Shown one piece after another: positions 22,776 through 34,208 of a stretch of 64,000 nucleotides of DNA. Position 1 is the stretch's first letter; each line of letters opens with the position of its first letter. The translations under genes were made by a program, and so were the position numbers. The notes under the pieces are model-generated. The model saw only the letters and a list, made by a program, of their open reading frames with translations. It was not told the origin of the DNA and did not search any database. Source of the stretch: Ischnura elegans (taxonomy: Eukaryota > Arthropoda > Insecta > Odonata > Coenagrionidae); the NCBI RefSeq assembly GCF_921293095.1, contig NC_060247.1, forward strand, positions 112,425,111 to 112,489,110. Direction: 5' to 3'.

Positions 22776-24769
22776 GTTGGTTAAAAATCAACAACAAAAT
22801 TCCATATATGAAAGAGACAAATAGAGAAGGCAAGTCAAGAAAAAGCGTGTAAAAGGAGGAGGTAGCTGTTTCAGTTTCAGCCGTAAGGGATGGCACACTG
22901 TGGAGCTGTTTCGTGAAATACGCGGTCACCAGAGCTGCGACCCACGATTTGAATGACACGCTCACGGAAGACAGACGAATCAGAAAGAGTTCCAAAATTG
23001 CGAGACGAGGAATGCGGCCTTTTAGGTGACACACATTATTTCGCTTGACAAAATAACAGATAAATATACCTTCTCAGCTGTCACAAGAACAGCATACGAA
23101 AATTAGAAGCCCACTTAAAAGTTAGACAGGCTTCAAGTTTCAGAAAATCGGAGTTTTCCCCTGGTCCAAGGTCAAATGATTACGAGCATTGCTCTAACCC
23201 TGAGCGCTTTGACAGAAATCTTTGTTTTCTTTTGACAGGGTTTAATCGTCAACCACCAATATTTGAAGCCTGACAGTCCCCAATGAAAATTTCCTCTCAG
23301 ACAGATACGGAAACTTCTCCATAAAGGCCCTCCAGTGAATGAAAGGTATATTTCCCCCAGAATCAAACCTGACCTTCACCCAAACAAATGAAGGTTCGTC
23401 CAACGATTTGAGGATGCCTATCAGTCACGAAATACAATTTCTCACCCGTAGCGAAGGAGAAACGAAGAGAGCTGTTAGGGAAAATGCAATGATACAAAGT
23501 TATCTTTAAAATGCTGTTTCTTTTCATTATAGCAACAAATATTTTCTTTCTTTTTAAACTCAAGTACAGTCCCGGATATGAATCCTTATGTAAACTAATT
23601 CTGCGGATTATCTATCGCGGAAGGACAATATCAAGACGAGTTTCATTGGCGTCCAGAACCCTTTCTTGTGGCGATAGGCAGAATTATTGGCCGCTCGGAT
23701 AATAAGAGAGAAATGAGTGACTCAGCAAGGCTGAGGATCACATCTGAGCTCTACGTAGTTTATAAATCGTTTTCATGTCATAATTCGGATGCAGGCAATA
23801 CACCAGATGTTGCAAAAAGCTTAAAATAAAATATTAAATATTCAGTGCATTTAGAGCTAGATGTTTTGTTATTAGATATTCCCTCTTTTGTTGATGCAAA
23901 AATTTCATTTCCGTACTTACTCCAAAATTTTCTTACTCCAAGTTCATCAGTAAAAGGAGTGCGACAGTAATTGAGGTATCATACATATCACTGCCTCTAA
24001 CATACGTGAGTACTTCTTAACAAGATGACTTTTATTCTTGTAGCAATCTTCATGGCTGTAAAAAAAATGCCAGTAATTCTTACACGATTTTGACATTTAA
24101 GCTACGCTTCCTATTCAGTTTGAATCTTCTTCCATACTAATTATTGAAAATAATATTAGATCATTTCAAAATGTATAAATATTGAAGATTCTAGCTTTGC
24201 TAATGTCCAAATTACAGGCATTTTAAAAATTACAGTTTTCTTCCAGCGCGTGAAAGGCTCATTTTTTGTGTTTTATTCAACGGCTATATTATAAAGAAGT
24301 ATTAACTTAAGCTGAAAAAGCAAGTCAAAATAAATAGTTTACGTAGGTTTACAACATATATTTTTATACCCCGCACAGCCTATAAAATTCTCTACGGAAT
24401 GGCCCAGTGGAGAAACTATAAGGGGGCAGTCACGCAATACGCAGTCGCTCCAAAGTAATGTAATTGAGCAAAAAGACGCTCTGTATTCTATCTTTATACC
24501 GCGAATTGAGTTACAGATGTTATTTGTAAACAGTTTTTTATTATTGTGGTTGTTTTCGCTATCCTTAGAAGGAAGAAAAATAAACCTGTGAGCGAAAGAC
24601 GCTGTGCATTCTATCTTCATACTGCGCAATTCCAATACAAAGTGCGCATTTAGTACTGGCATGAGATTGATAAAGGGTCTTGAGTCTTTTTTCAAGGCGA
24701 AATTTCCGTGGCCGCAACCGTAGCGAAACAGTCCGGCAATGAAATAGAATGACGACTGAATGACTGTAA
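22776..24769. other. No recognisable gene
   Basis: Unrecognised sequence with short open frames on both strands. No splice-supported exon seen. Confidence 0.4.
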
Positions 24770-25935
24770 AGAATTCATCTGCATCTAGACTACTACGCCG
24801 CAAGCCGCCTAAACAAGCTTGAGCCGGGAGAGTTACGATCTTAGCTGTTAATATAAAAAGGAAAGAAAAGAATATAAACAAGGAAAATGAGGTGTGAATA
24901 TTGGAGTCCAACCTAGTATTCATTATGGTGCTTTATTGTTCGGGAGGAAAACGTATTCCTTTACCCGCCGTTTTGCAAAATAATCTCTCTTAATCTATCG
25001 ATTTCGTCGGACCTGGAAATATAGTGAGGTTCTACGATGATGTTCTCCGCGTCGCACTGGTAGATAGGTATATGTTCTTAGAAGCTCAAGCAAGTTAAGT
25101 TCAAATACATACCCTCCGAATCATTATAGCGGCTCCCAGTCCAATTTGTGTAAAAGCTAATTAACGTTTTCCAGGAAATCACACAATTACTTACACCACT
25201 TCTTTTTTTACAGAGCGCGACCCGGTTTCAATGAATTATCGTCATCTTCAGGCGCAAATTATGACTTGTTTATCTTATTATTTTTTATGTTACCTACTTA
25301 CTTAATGAATTTTAAAACGGACGCCAGAACAGGGGAAAAGGATGGGTAGAGATATTCATTTATAAGAATAATGTCCTGACTTACAATAATTTTTAAAATT
25401 TCTAACTTCTCCGTAGAGTCCAATTCACGGCGGTCATTGTAAAATTTTAGAATATTCATTTTAAAATCGCTCCTATGGCAGTTGCATATTAAGTGTTCAG
25501 CAAAATTACTTTTTTCATCCTTGTTATTTTTGTGAGCACTTAAATGTTCTTTTCTTTCTGATTGCATAACTTCTTCCTGTCTGTCCCAAGTATACACATT
25601 GCAATCGCTGCATTTCAATGAATACACTCCGCATCTATCCTTTGTGCGGGTCGCGCTCTGTAAAAAAGAAGTGGTATAAGTAATTGTGTGATATCCGGGA
25701 AAACATATAATGGAATACCACAAAGTTAATCAAGAGTTAGTGAATTTTAGCCAATTAACGCTTTATATTCGCTCTTATTGTTAGCAGTTTTTTACGAATC
25801 GCGCAGCTCTCCTTATTGCATCTGTCTGCGTTGTGCCCGCTGCGAATCAAAGGTTTGTCCTTATGAGTGCGATATAAGACATTTCTTCCACTTTTACATC
25901 TGAATTCTTACTGAGAGAAGAGGGAAAGTGTGGCG
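24770..25935 (-). mobile_element. Non-LTR retrotransposon 3' part, split by a Penelope-like insertion
   Basis: 24770-25166 holds the terminal block (GCCGCAAGCCGCCTAAACAA), the 3' UTR and the end of the ORF. 25753-25935 resumes the RT C-terminal coding part (TTTTTTACGAATCGCGCAG; compare 26480-26500 and 41840-41865). The intact order at 26097-26790 shows the two pieces are one element interrupted at 25167-25752. Confidence 0.75.
25167..25752 (-). mobile_element. Truncated Penelope-like element with GIY-YIG endonuclease remnant
   Basis: A 141-codon minus-strand frame (25298-25723) contains CGVYSLKCSDCNVYTWD and SERKEHLSAHKN, then SNFAEHLI: the GIY...C..C...Y and R..EHL...FA.HL layout of the GIY-YIG domain that ends Penelope-like proteins. 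The YIG tripeptide is altered to YTW. Imperfect inverted arms of about 60 bp (about 25170-25233 and 25646-25705, core CTGTAAAAAAGAAGTGG) resemble Penelope terminal repeats. Direct AATTAACG 8-mers at 25159-25166 and 25753-25760 are the likely target duplication. The RT domain is missing, so the copy is dead. Confidence 0.8.
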
Positions 25936-26096
25936 CCCCTAGGTCGGTACCAATATCTTCGCGGCCTGAGATCGTAAACACAGTAGATGCGTCGCTGTGG
26001 GAAAATATTGATTCCATCGTCAAAATCTACCCATGCGAAGTCCACCACCCACGAGGACCTTTCTCAGGACCACTAGCGTCGCGCGCATTCTGAACA

Positions 26097-26790
26097 ATCC
26101 ACATCTACATACTACCCCGCAAGGCGCCTAAAAGGCGTGCGGCAGGGGGTGTTAGGACACCAGCCATTTGCGCATAAAAGGAAATGCTCTAGCGAAATTG
26201 CATCTCGCATTTATTAAAGTCCTATATGGTTCGGGGGAGAAAAGGAATTCGCATATCTATCAGTTAGGCAAAATATCTCTTTTAATTTATCGCTTCAATC
26301 GGACCTGGAAATATATATGGTAGAGCTCTAATATTACGTTCTCCGAGTCGCTCTTATAGGTATCCATTCTCAATTTTTCAAACAATCTAAGCCTAGCGCG
26401 CAGCCTCCGAGTCTTCAGCGGCTCCCAGCCTAATTCGTTTAACATCTGGGTAATAACGCCGTCTGTACGTCCTTAGCAGTGTTTGACGAACCGCGCAGCC
26501 TACCTTTGTATTTTATTCAGTTCGCGGATTAAGACTTTCTGCACCGGATTCCATACGCTCGCTGCATATTGAAGGTGCGGTCGGACGAGTGCGAAATAGC
26601 ACCTTTCTTTTACTTTCTCATCCGAAAATCTTCCCACAATACACTTAACGAATACTAACTTCTTCAGGGCTGAGCCGCAAATATTCCTTATATGTGTTCA
26701 CCATGAGAGGTTCGAGGTTATCGTAACTCCTAGGCACTTCACTTCGTCTGTTGCCTTTATGTTAATACCATCCACAGCATAAACATGGTT
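26097..26790 (-). pseudogene. Non-LTR retrotransposon, RT C-terminus plus 3' UTR
   Basis: The minus strand reads AVDGINIKATDEVKCLGVTI then TSNLSW (RT thumb, KYLGV-type motif), SALKKLVFVK, LVRPHLQYAASVWNPVQK and ELGWEPLKTRRLRARL, then a 3' UTR with the hairpin GCGCCTAAAAGGCG and a tail next to 26097. In-frame stops and shifts make it non-functional. This is the most complete copy of the family here and the reference for the others. Confidence 0.8.
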
Positions 26791-27344
26791 AAAGTTGGCC
26801 GAACTCGGCAAAATAATGCCGGGCAATCCGAAGCAACTCTCACAGCACCCGTCATGGAAGGATTCCTCAGGTGAAAACATAAACAGAGTGACGTCATTGA
26901 TTCAGGTTGATATGGAGATCAACTGCCTCGGTGGTGAAAGGGGAGTATATGCAATCGATCGAATTGGCGGCGCGAGACAAATGACGAGCATCAAGGCGCC
27001 GCCCTCGGAGATAGGATTTGTAGAGAGCTCGTAGCGCGCGCACCTCCTTCGGCAAACACGTGTAACCATTACATGCATCACGTGTTGCAGGAAATTAATG
27101 AGTCCGGGAGGAAAAATTAGGCACGAGCCAAAAAGATATACAATTTTTCCAAACATACTTAACTTCACTAGCCAATAATAGGTCACCGGGGTTACATTGA
27201 ATGATTTTTCTTGGAACTCAAGCTTACAGTGACCTAATACCATGTTACCATTGAGACGCTCTGTGTATGTCACGCGAAGCAGATTCATCACGCACTCTCT
27301 ATGAACCATAACTGTAAGGTGCTGTCTAATAAACACCAATCGAA
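26791..27344. other. Unrecognised region with a 145-codon minus-strand frame
   Basis: The minus frame at 26902-27339 has hydrophobic and cysteine-containing stretches but no motif I recognise. It may be part of an unidentified transposon, since it sits between a retroelement and a SINE. Confidence 0.35.
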
Positions 27345-27690
27345 TGATTTAAGAGGGGGCATATCTCCAGCTCGACCGGTATTTTTTGGTGGCATAGCTC
27401 ACGTGAAATTTTGGGTTTGAAGTAACAACGCAAAATGGGAGTCATCTAGTCTACCGTGAGACTTTTTTGAAAACACATTGTCTTTTCACTATTTGCTCCT
27501 CGTGCCACGGGGCTGGCATTGGCCTCTGTAGGTGTACATTATTACCTAAACACCGCATGAAAAAAGTAACTTCGTAAAGCGTAAATTTTTCCATTAAAAA
27601 ATCATTTGGCTTAGCCTGGATTCGAACCCGGATATTCCGATTGCCGGTGAGATAAGCAGTCCGTAATCAAGGCCTGTTTACACAGTACCT
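27345..27690 (-). mobile_element. tRNA-related SINE
   Basis: On the minus strand a perfect B box, GGGTTCGAATCCAGG, lies at about 27612-27627 with tRNA-like sequence upstream (GGACTGCTTATCTCACCGG). A non-tRNA body follows towards lower coordinates. The SINE limits are approximate. Confidence 0.55.
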
Positions 27691-27869
27691 TAATGTCTGA
27701 ATATATTTGTACGCGAGAATGAACACCGCGTAAACACCCAATGTGTGCGAATGCATGAACAGAAAAGAGAAACTGTTCTAATTTGATTCATGAATTAGTA
27801 AATTTTCCGATTCGGTCAACAAAAGTCGTTCATGCAAAAACTTTGGGTTGGCGGTGTAACTGATAGCAT

Positions 27870-28272
27870 ACCGATGGCAAAGTTCTAACAACAAGTAGCT
27901 CAAAAATAGCAACTTTTCAGGAGAGCAAAAACAAATTGTAATTGTATATTATTGAAATTGAAATTAAAAACTAAAAATTCTGACTTTTATTATATATTGT
28001 ATGTATTGTATGACTTGTATTGTATGTTTTAAAATAAATTGAGATGTATATTGTATGAATATTGTATGTTGTTTGTATATAAAAATGAAATTGTACGTAT
28101 TGTATGACTTGTATTGTAAGTATGTATTGAAATAAAACTGTAAAATAAGCATACATTTGCAACACAAAGAGTTGTTTTTTGCTTGAATTTTATTTTCTAT
28201 TAACAGTATTAGAAGTATTGACTCAAACCAGCAAGGTTTTGAGATGCGTGTTGTAAGAACTTAACCATCGAT
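27870..28272. mobile_element. MITE family B, copy 1, with internal microsatellite
   Basis: Ends CCGATGGCAAAGTTCTAAC and, read inwards from the right, ATCGATGGTTAAGTTCTTAC. Subterminal AGCAACTTTTCAGGAGAG and AAAACAACTCTTTG blocks are shared with the inverse-oriented copy at 46212-46470. The middle, about 27980-28140, is an expanded TTGTATTGTATG-type array that makes this copy about 140 bp longer. Confidence 0.75.
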
Positions 28273-28276
28273 ATTT

Positions 28277-28654
28277 GATCGTTAATCGGGAGATTTGGGT
28301 TCTAATCCCTTCGAATCGAAGTCCTTCGGGACGCTTGGAGGAACTACGAATTCCGAGTCGGATGGCAGCACTTCCGCTGCAGCGATCGTCCTCTGTTTTT
28401 GCACGCGACAACGCGGAGGCGATGCGCTGGAGGAGGGCACTTTGGTGTCCCCGACATGGGGGTGGTGCCTGGTGCCGAGTCGCGCGCGCCAATCGATTGA
28501 AGGACGGAGCATCGATTGCAGGGGGGGGGAATTAGGACCCCCCCCTCGGAGATTCGGAGAATATCGTTCAATTCTCATCGAAACCTTCGCGCTTCCCACA
28601 ATACACAATATTTCCCTCTAGCCCTCAAAGACAAATCACAACACAACATGAAAA
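28277..28654. other. GC-rich unrecognised block
   Basis: Open frames on both strands reflect base composition. 28300-28315 has a B-box-like GGGTTCTAATCCC, possibly a SINE head. No protein recognised. Confidence 0.35.
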
Positions 28655-28955
28655 ATAGGGCATCAAGTTGCCTTGGTGGCTTCACGCCCCGAGGGGCCTT
28701 GTTCACATTCCGGCGATGGCAGAGACTTTTCAAAGATTACTCAATATTTTCTTGACTGCGGTGTGGAGAGCAAATCAATTTCAGTGCATCGGCCGTCGGA
28801 TGGGACGCTAAGCCGTGGTCCCGTTCCTTTAAGAGAAGTCTGTTTCCGACACCGGGTTTCTCTCCATCCTTCCTTCTCGATAGCGCAAAAGGCCTAAGCT
28901 GTCGATTACCTCCTCCAAATACCTCGATAATATTAATAATAATTTCTATATTGCT
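28655..28955 (+). mobile_element. tRNA-derived SINE, diverged copy
   Basis: The body (GTCGGATGGGACGCTAAG, then CCGGGTTTCTCTCCATCCTT and CCTCCTCCAAATACCT) matches the SINE at 20546-20877. The tRNA-like head is decayed, and the tail is an AATAATAAT stretch. Confidence 0.65.
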
Positions 28956-29036
28956 TACAGGTGCCCCCAATTACAAGCAATTTAACATGAGAAAATTTCA
29001 GAAAAGTAAAAAAAACACATTTTAAAACAGCCCAAG

Positions 29037-29105
29037 CCTTGGATATCCGGACGGTACTCGAACCCGTGATCTTCGGTGTATCAGGCGAGGACTTATACCT
29101 GGTAA
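29037..29105 (-). mobile_element. tRNA-like SINE head
   Basis: The minus strand has TAAGTCCTCGCCTGAT (A-box region) and ACGGGTTCGAGTACCGT (B box) at tRNA spacing, but no full cloverleaf with matched acceptor stem could be written. Treated as a SINE or tRNA relic rather than a functional tRNA gene. Confidence 0.45.
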
Positions 29106-30049
29106 ATACTTACCTTCATGAAAATATAGATTTTTTCCACCAAATCATTGACTAACAAATGGATAATACGAGTAATTTGCTAGGAATTTTACGTCCAAAA
29201 CCAGAACCCATTGAAAGTATTTTGTATGAATTCCCTTTTGAATGCTATCTTCTCGGGTATTCCAACGGTTACAGATATAATTATGGTGGAACTTTCGACG
29301 TCTGACTCACTCACCATCTCAATGGCCTCCACTCCCTCAATGAGCTTCAGATTTGATGGCAATGACGCAATTGTCGAAAAGTCGAGCTGATGATGACCCT
29401 TTAATGGGCGAATGTCAAGTTAGTTAACAGGATGCATTACTCCCGCTCGACTCTTCTTTTTAGGCGATGGATTAATCCCTTAAAACTTATGCTACAAACT
29501 TATTATTTTCAGCGTAGGAATTAAAAGATATGCCAATATTTTCCTATTTCTTAAATTTTAAAAAAATTCCCTCGTCTTCAGGTTATTATCTAAGATATAG
29601 TTGTTTATATTTGTTAAGTTGTAAATAAATATTTTCCGAGGTTTTTATGTATTTACGAAAATAATGTAAAAATGTAAATATGGTGGTGGCTTCCAAATAA
29701 AATCCCGATCTTGTTCATTAACCAAAAGTACCACAAATGACCCCAAATATATTTTAAATACAGATAAACGTTGAACAGGATCTATTCTACTTACCCTGTA
29801 ATTTTCAACACGATACCATAATTTTTAAGCGATAAATTCGTCACCAAAGAAGACCAGTCAAGAAGAAGGTACCTTAAGATGATATCAGTCACGTCGAATC
29901 CTTCAACAGTTGAAATTACCCATTCTTTGCAAGAGGAATAGAATCAATTTTACACCATTGCTCAAGAAACATCAACCAAATAAATTACCATCTTCTACGT
30001 TTTTGGATACAAGGTTGTAAATGTGCTTTAAAGTGAGGAGCAAGAATGT
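29106..30049. other. Intergenic, nothing recognised
   Basis: AT-rich sequence upstream of the Flattop gene. No repeat family recognised. Confidence 0.45.
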
Positions 30050-30335
30050 TCAGTTGAGTTCCAAGCGTTGGTCCCCCACGGAATCGCTTCAGACCATCGT
30101 GAATAGTAACTGAATGCTCGTGAACTTAAATCAATGCGCCATCAACAGAGAAGGGGGCGACCGTGTTTCTGGCATTTGCCGGTGGAAGGCGCCCGAGTTG
30201 CCAGTGGAGACGGCTCTTGTTTACCATCGTGCGGAAAGGGAGGGCCATCGAGGGAGACCACGGCTGGCGAAAGGGGACGAAGGCCTCTGCAGGCCTGTGA
30301 TTGGGGCCATTGCGGGCGACCACACCTGGAGAGAG
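30050..30335 (+). promoter_or_regulatory. Presumed core promoter and 5' UTR of the Flattop gene
   Basis: TCAGTT at 30050-30055 fits the arthropod initiator consensus. From about 30150 the sequence turns GC-rich, as expected of a 5' leader. No TATA box is obvious. The frame of exon 1 is open upstream to an ATG at 30114, so a 74-residue N-terminal extension is formally possible; family comparison favours the ATG at 30336. The transcription start is inference. Confidence 0.35.
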
Positions 30336-30362
30336 ATGTCGATGAACTTCAGCGCAAACCAA
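30336..30362 (+). CDS. CFAP126: Flattop (CFAP126), exon 1
   Basis: Encodes MSMNFSANQ, followed at once by a donor, CAA|GTGAGT. Human Flattop begins with the same length and pattern (M..N[YF]SANQ), so this is the conserved N-terminus, ending in phase 0. Flattop is a small microtubule-inner/ciliary protein linked to planar polarity and basal body positioning. Start choice: ATG at 30336 has a purine at -3 and aligns exactly with the family start. Intron 1 runs to 39671 (about 9.3 kb). Nine codons alone would be weak evidence; the fit to exon 2 in phase and family order makes it strong. Confidence 0.85.
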
Positions 30363-30656
30363 GTGAGTAAATGACCGCAGAGTTCCGGACTTCCTCAAGC
30401 GTAACGCACACAGTTACATTTCGCGTGGCGTCAATACCTTCTTTTTACGTTAAATTAATTTCATGATAAAACACAAATCAATCAAATTCCGATAGTGTTT
30501 TAAGAAGCTCAATTACTTCTCAATACTCTTCAAATAGTTAAATATGCTAAAAATAGCGAATTAATCACTTCAAACACATTGTGCCCAAAATTAACCTCTC
30601 GTTTGTGGCTTATTTTCGACCTCGTCGTCTGCCGAATATAGTGTTGACGGGGTACA

Positions 30657-30780
30657 TACCCCTATGAAAAAATTGTATAAAACTGTTTCAAAATTTTATA
30701 CAATTTATACAATTACCATGGCAATTGTATAAATTGTATAAAATTTTGAAACAGGTTTATACAATTTTTTCATAGGGGTA
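30657..30780. repeat. Near-perfect 124-bp palindrome (MITE-like hairpin)
   Basis: Two 62-bp arms centred on CCATGG (30716-30721), differing at only about two paired positions. Outer ends TACCCCTATG / CATAGGGGTA; arms rich in ATTGTATAAA. It lies 295 bp into intron 1 of the Flattop gene. Such hairpins are typical of very young foldback MITEs. No target duplication is clear. Confidence 0.85.
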
Positions 30781-31282
30781 GGTCCTTCATATTTATTCAT
30801 TTTTTTGTTTTAGTAAGATGGGTAGAGAGTACGAATCGTATGACCAAAGGCATTCAACGCGATTGCCGATTTAAGATATATGAAACGAGAGAAAAGCATA
30901 AATATGAATAAAAATAAGTAGCTAATGAGCATTGAATGAACGTTGTCCATTATGTTTGCTAACTACACGTGTCTGAAGTACTATCTGGTATTTATTGTGC
31001 CAATCATTCGCATGAAAGTTTGAATTTTCCAATTACCATCTCAGCTTTTACTCCATCTCTCCGTCAAGAGTAGCCCGGCGTCACGTAATTCCAAATTGCG
31101 ACAGTCGCCTCTCTCCATTTTGAGAAGCAACTCCGACTGCATGATGTCACATCAAAGCCTTCTCCCTTCCTCCCCCCTCCACACGGAGCCATCCCCGCTC
31201 CAAACGCCCCCTTCCCCCACCATAACAGCCTGAAAATCTAATCCTTGGGATGAGTCGTTACGAAGCCTCTGTTTGGCACTAG
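30781..31282. other. Intron 1, nothing recognised
   Basis: 31060-31240 is pyrimidine- and GC-rich without exon signature. Confidence 0.4.
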
Positions 31283-31860
31283 ACGTTTGTTTTATTCCAA
31301 ATCCTCTTTATTTTGTCAAATACTGTGAAACCTCGGTTAGCGAACGCCTCTGATAACGAACAATTCGTATAACGACCAAAAATTTCGCTAAAAATTTGCA
31401 TCGGATAGAGAACAAAACTTCGGTTTGCGAATAGATGTTTGTGCGGCCATGTTTGTGTTCGGTGCTGTGCGATCGCAAATAGACACAAATTAATGCAATG
31501 TCTACAAGGAATACAATGTAATGCAATACCTATAGAGCCTGTAACTTTCATAAAATAGCGAGCCAATAGGAGCTAGGAACCAATTATTCCTATTTCCTTA
31601 TTTCTAATGGGAAAATTGTTTCGGATAGCGAACATTTCGGATAACGACCAGCTTTCTTGAACGGGTTGTGGTCGTTATCCGAGGTTCTACTGTATACAGT
31701 TTTTTTCCTTACTACTTCCAGTAACTTTACCTTTGTTTTTCTCTCCTCAACAATCACCCTCTTTTCCCATCAACAACTCTGTAGCAACAGCAACAATTAA
31801 ATATCGAACGATACATCGGTCCCATACATTCCCATCACTATTTTGTTTCCTGCTCAACAC
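31283..31860 (-). mobile_element. RTE-like 3' UTR interrupted by a Tigger MITE
   Basis: 31283-31322 (CCAAATCCTCTTTATTTT) and 31693-31860 (ACTACTTCCAGTAACTTTACC, then CTCTCCTCAACAATCACCC) together align with the uninterrupted 3' UTR at 17690-17860. The missing middle is the TA-flanked insertion at 31323-31692. Confidence 0.7.
31323..31692. mobile_element. Tigger/pogo-like MITE
   Basis: Ends CTGTGAAACCTCGGTTAGCG and, read inwards from the right, CAGTAGAACCTCGGATAACG, each next to a TA dinucleotide (31321-31322 and 31693-31694). Repeated CGGATAGCGAAC/CGGATAACGACC words fill the subterminal parts. TA duplication and the ACCTCGGATAACGA motif are typical of pogo/Tigger elements. No transposase; the 95- and 72-codon minus frames are not conserved. 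Confidence 0.8.
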
Positions 31861-32737
31861 AATCTCAACCTAAATACCTCCACATAAACGGAGAACACAT
31901 GCACAAAAAATGTAGTGCTTTTATTATTCGACGGTTCACGAACGAATTCTCGTTTGTGTGGGTAATTTACACGAGGAAGGCATTAAAGTAGTCCTCCTAT
32001 TAAGGTAGGTTTCCTTGGAGTATTTGCGAAGTATTCCGACCGCATCCCCTCACATCTTGGATTTCCCTCTTCAATTCATATTAAGGTCTGCTCACTTTCA
32101 TTCTCCTGAATGATATATGGTACGATACGGAGAAAGTTATTATTAATAGTTCAAGAAGCAATAATTTCCATGAATTAATTTTCACACGACGCGTTTCGTT
32201 GTAACTACCACATTTTCAAGTGCATCACCTTGAAAATGTTGTTTCGACTACGATACTCGCTTTCGCAGAGTTACCAGAAAGGCCAGCGCCCTTTTCTGGC
32301 CACTCCGCCAGTTCTAACAATTTATGTTGGACACTATGACGCAAATCCGTATCTCTTTTCGTTGCTTAGATAATAATTCACGAAATAATGAAATTGCATG
32401 ATTTGGCCAAAATTAAAGTCCTCCGATCGGTCTCAAATTGGTTTTTCGGCGTATCACGTGAGCTATATTCGAAATATGATATTTTAACCCCCCCAAAATG
32501 ACTCCAAGAAGTAGAGGCATAGAGGCAGTTGGCCACACTGTAATAGAAAGAAAATTTAGTGCTACGATAATTTCTCATTTGGTTTCAGACGATTTAAGTG
32601 GGGGGAAATTCTTATTGACCTTTTGTCGTATCTCGTCTTGTTTACCCGAAACATGAATCAGTCAGTCAGTCAATGGTCGGAAGAGGGTTTTATAGTATTT
32701 GGACGTGTAAAACGAAAATAAATTCAAAGTAAATATT
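31861..32737. other. Intron 1, nothing coding
   Basis: 31990-32110 shares GATTAAGGTAGGTTTCC-type words with 48300-48430, an RTE-linked region. 32186-32220 (minus) has a GAAACGCGTCG-type Penelope-terminal motif. Confidence 0.4.
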
Positions 32738-32990
32738 GCATGCCTCGTATAACTAAAAAATGCACTATGTCTATAAATCCTAGTCTCCTCCTCCCAGGCC
32801 GGATTTATTTAACATCGTCTTCTCGCGCACCATTTCTAACACTTCGTCGTTCCTCCTCCTCTCCGTCCACTTCACCTTCTCCATTCTCCTACACACCCAC
32901 ATCTCGAACCTTACTAGTCTCCTCTCGTCCTCCTTTTTCAACCCCATCGTTTTCGCGCCGGAAATCACTACACTCCCACTCACACTAAGC
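32738..32990 (-). pseudogene. RTE-like C-terminal fragment
   Basis: The minus strand reads VRFEMWVCRRMEKVKWTERR then NDEVLEMVREKTML, the F..W..RRM.K..WT.R..N.EVL..V.E block of RTE-like ORFs. Confidence 0.75.
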
Positions 32991-33590
32991 ACTAGCCTTT
33001 TCTTGTAGTTATTGCATAACGATCCATGAACTTGAAATGCAATTCGTTGGATACTAAAAAAACAGAACGAATTGACCGGATAGGAAATAGAAGCGATTCA
33101 CGAACGAGAGGCAGGTCGCCACGTAACGTCACGCTGTACACCGATGCACTTCTTTTGTTCAGCAGGACTTTGGGTAGCGATTGCATGACATGTGTTTGCA
33201 ATACATCAGGTACTAAGGAAATAGTTCCCGAAAAGTCACTGCACGTCCATAGGACGACAAGGAGTTCTTTCGCGAGACCGTCTCGAAGAAGTCGATTGCG
33301 GTAAATCTCAAAGGTCACGGAAGTATGAGTATCACAACGACCCTATTATCTCCATTTTCATAACAACATGACTTTAAACCGCCGTAGTCATTCGCGAATA
33401 GAGCAATTTACCTCAAAAAAATACATGAGATTCAAAGAAAAATCGTAACCACTTAATCTGGGGATAATGCTCACGAAATGTCATCAAATTGATTTTTTTC
33501 ACAAACCCTTACAGTTTTCCATTTCCAGTTCACTCTAAACCAACGCATTCAGTGAACATGTCACTTATTCGAAGAATTATCTACTCCAAA
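32991..33590. other. Intron 1, unrecognised
   Basis: Overlapping antisense open frames at 32992-33318 with no known motif. Confidence 0.4.
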
Positions 33591-33630
33591 ACTACTGGAA
33601 AGGTTAACATACTACTGGAAAGGTTAACAT
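33591..33630. repeat. 20-bp perfect tandem duplication
   Basis: ACTACTGGAAAGGTTAACAT is repeated exactly twice (33591-33610 and 33611-33630). Confidence 0.9.
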
Positions 33631-34200
33631 TTTCAAATCGAAATTGGTCCGGCGTGAAGGGCTTTCAGGAGGACTTCAATAACATTTCTACAGCTAATTC
33701 TCAAAATATTATGGAATTCACGCGACGAGTTTAAATTTGTATCTTAAGTTAAAATTCAATATTTTTTCGTTTTTTTTATAAAATTGATTTTCTTGTATTA
33801 TTTTTTATCTTACTCTTGTGAAATTTGTTTTCTTATGAAATATGTCTGATGAAACTTTTTCTTATCTTGTGCGAAGAAAATCTCGGGTAGACGAAAAATT
33901 CTTCCAGCATGCATATGATTCCATGATATAATTTATGACACACTTATTGTAAGCTCCATTGGAAAACATAACCTTAGCCGACGGCGTTATGGAGAGATCG
34001 TTCCACATTTTATGAGAGTAACTAAACGGCATCGCTCCTCTGAAGCCGAAGGTAATAAAAGCTGTTCTTAAACCTCTATGGTAAACTAAACCGGATGAAC
34101 CCGGTATCTCCCGTATTCTTCACCGAATACCTATATTCAATGTGGTACCTTGGCCATTTAGTTTTACATGCTATTAAGTTTGTTGTAAGTGCACGGATTA
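33631..34200. other. Intron 1, nothing recognised
   Basis: AT-rich sequence. Confidence 0.45.
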
Positions 34201-34208
34201 CTTAGCTG

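Noticed and set aside
24339..24923. 194-codon minus-strand open frame as a gene
   Set aside because: Its start overlaps a non-LTR 3' end (24770-24923); the rest has no motif and uneven composition.
27612..27680. Functional tRNA gene on the minus strand
   Set aside because: B box is good, but no full cloverleaf or paired acceptor stem; fits a SINE head better.
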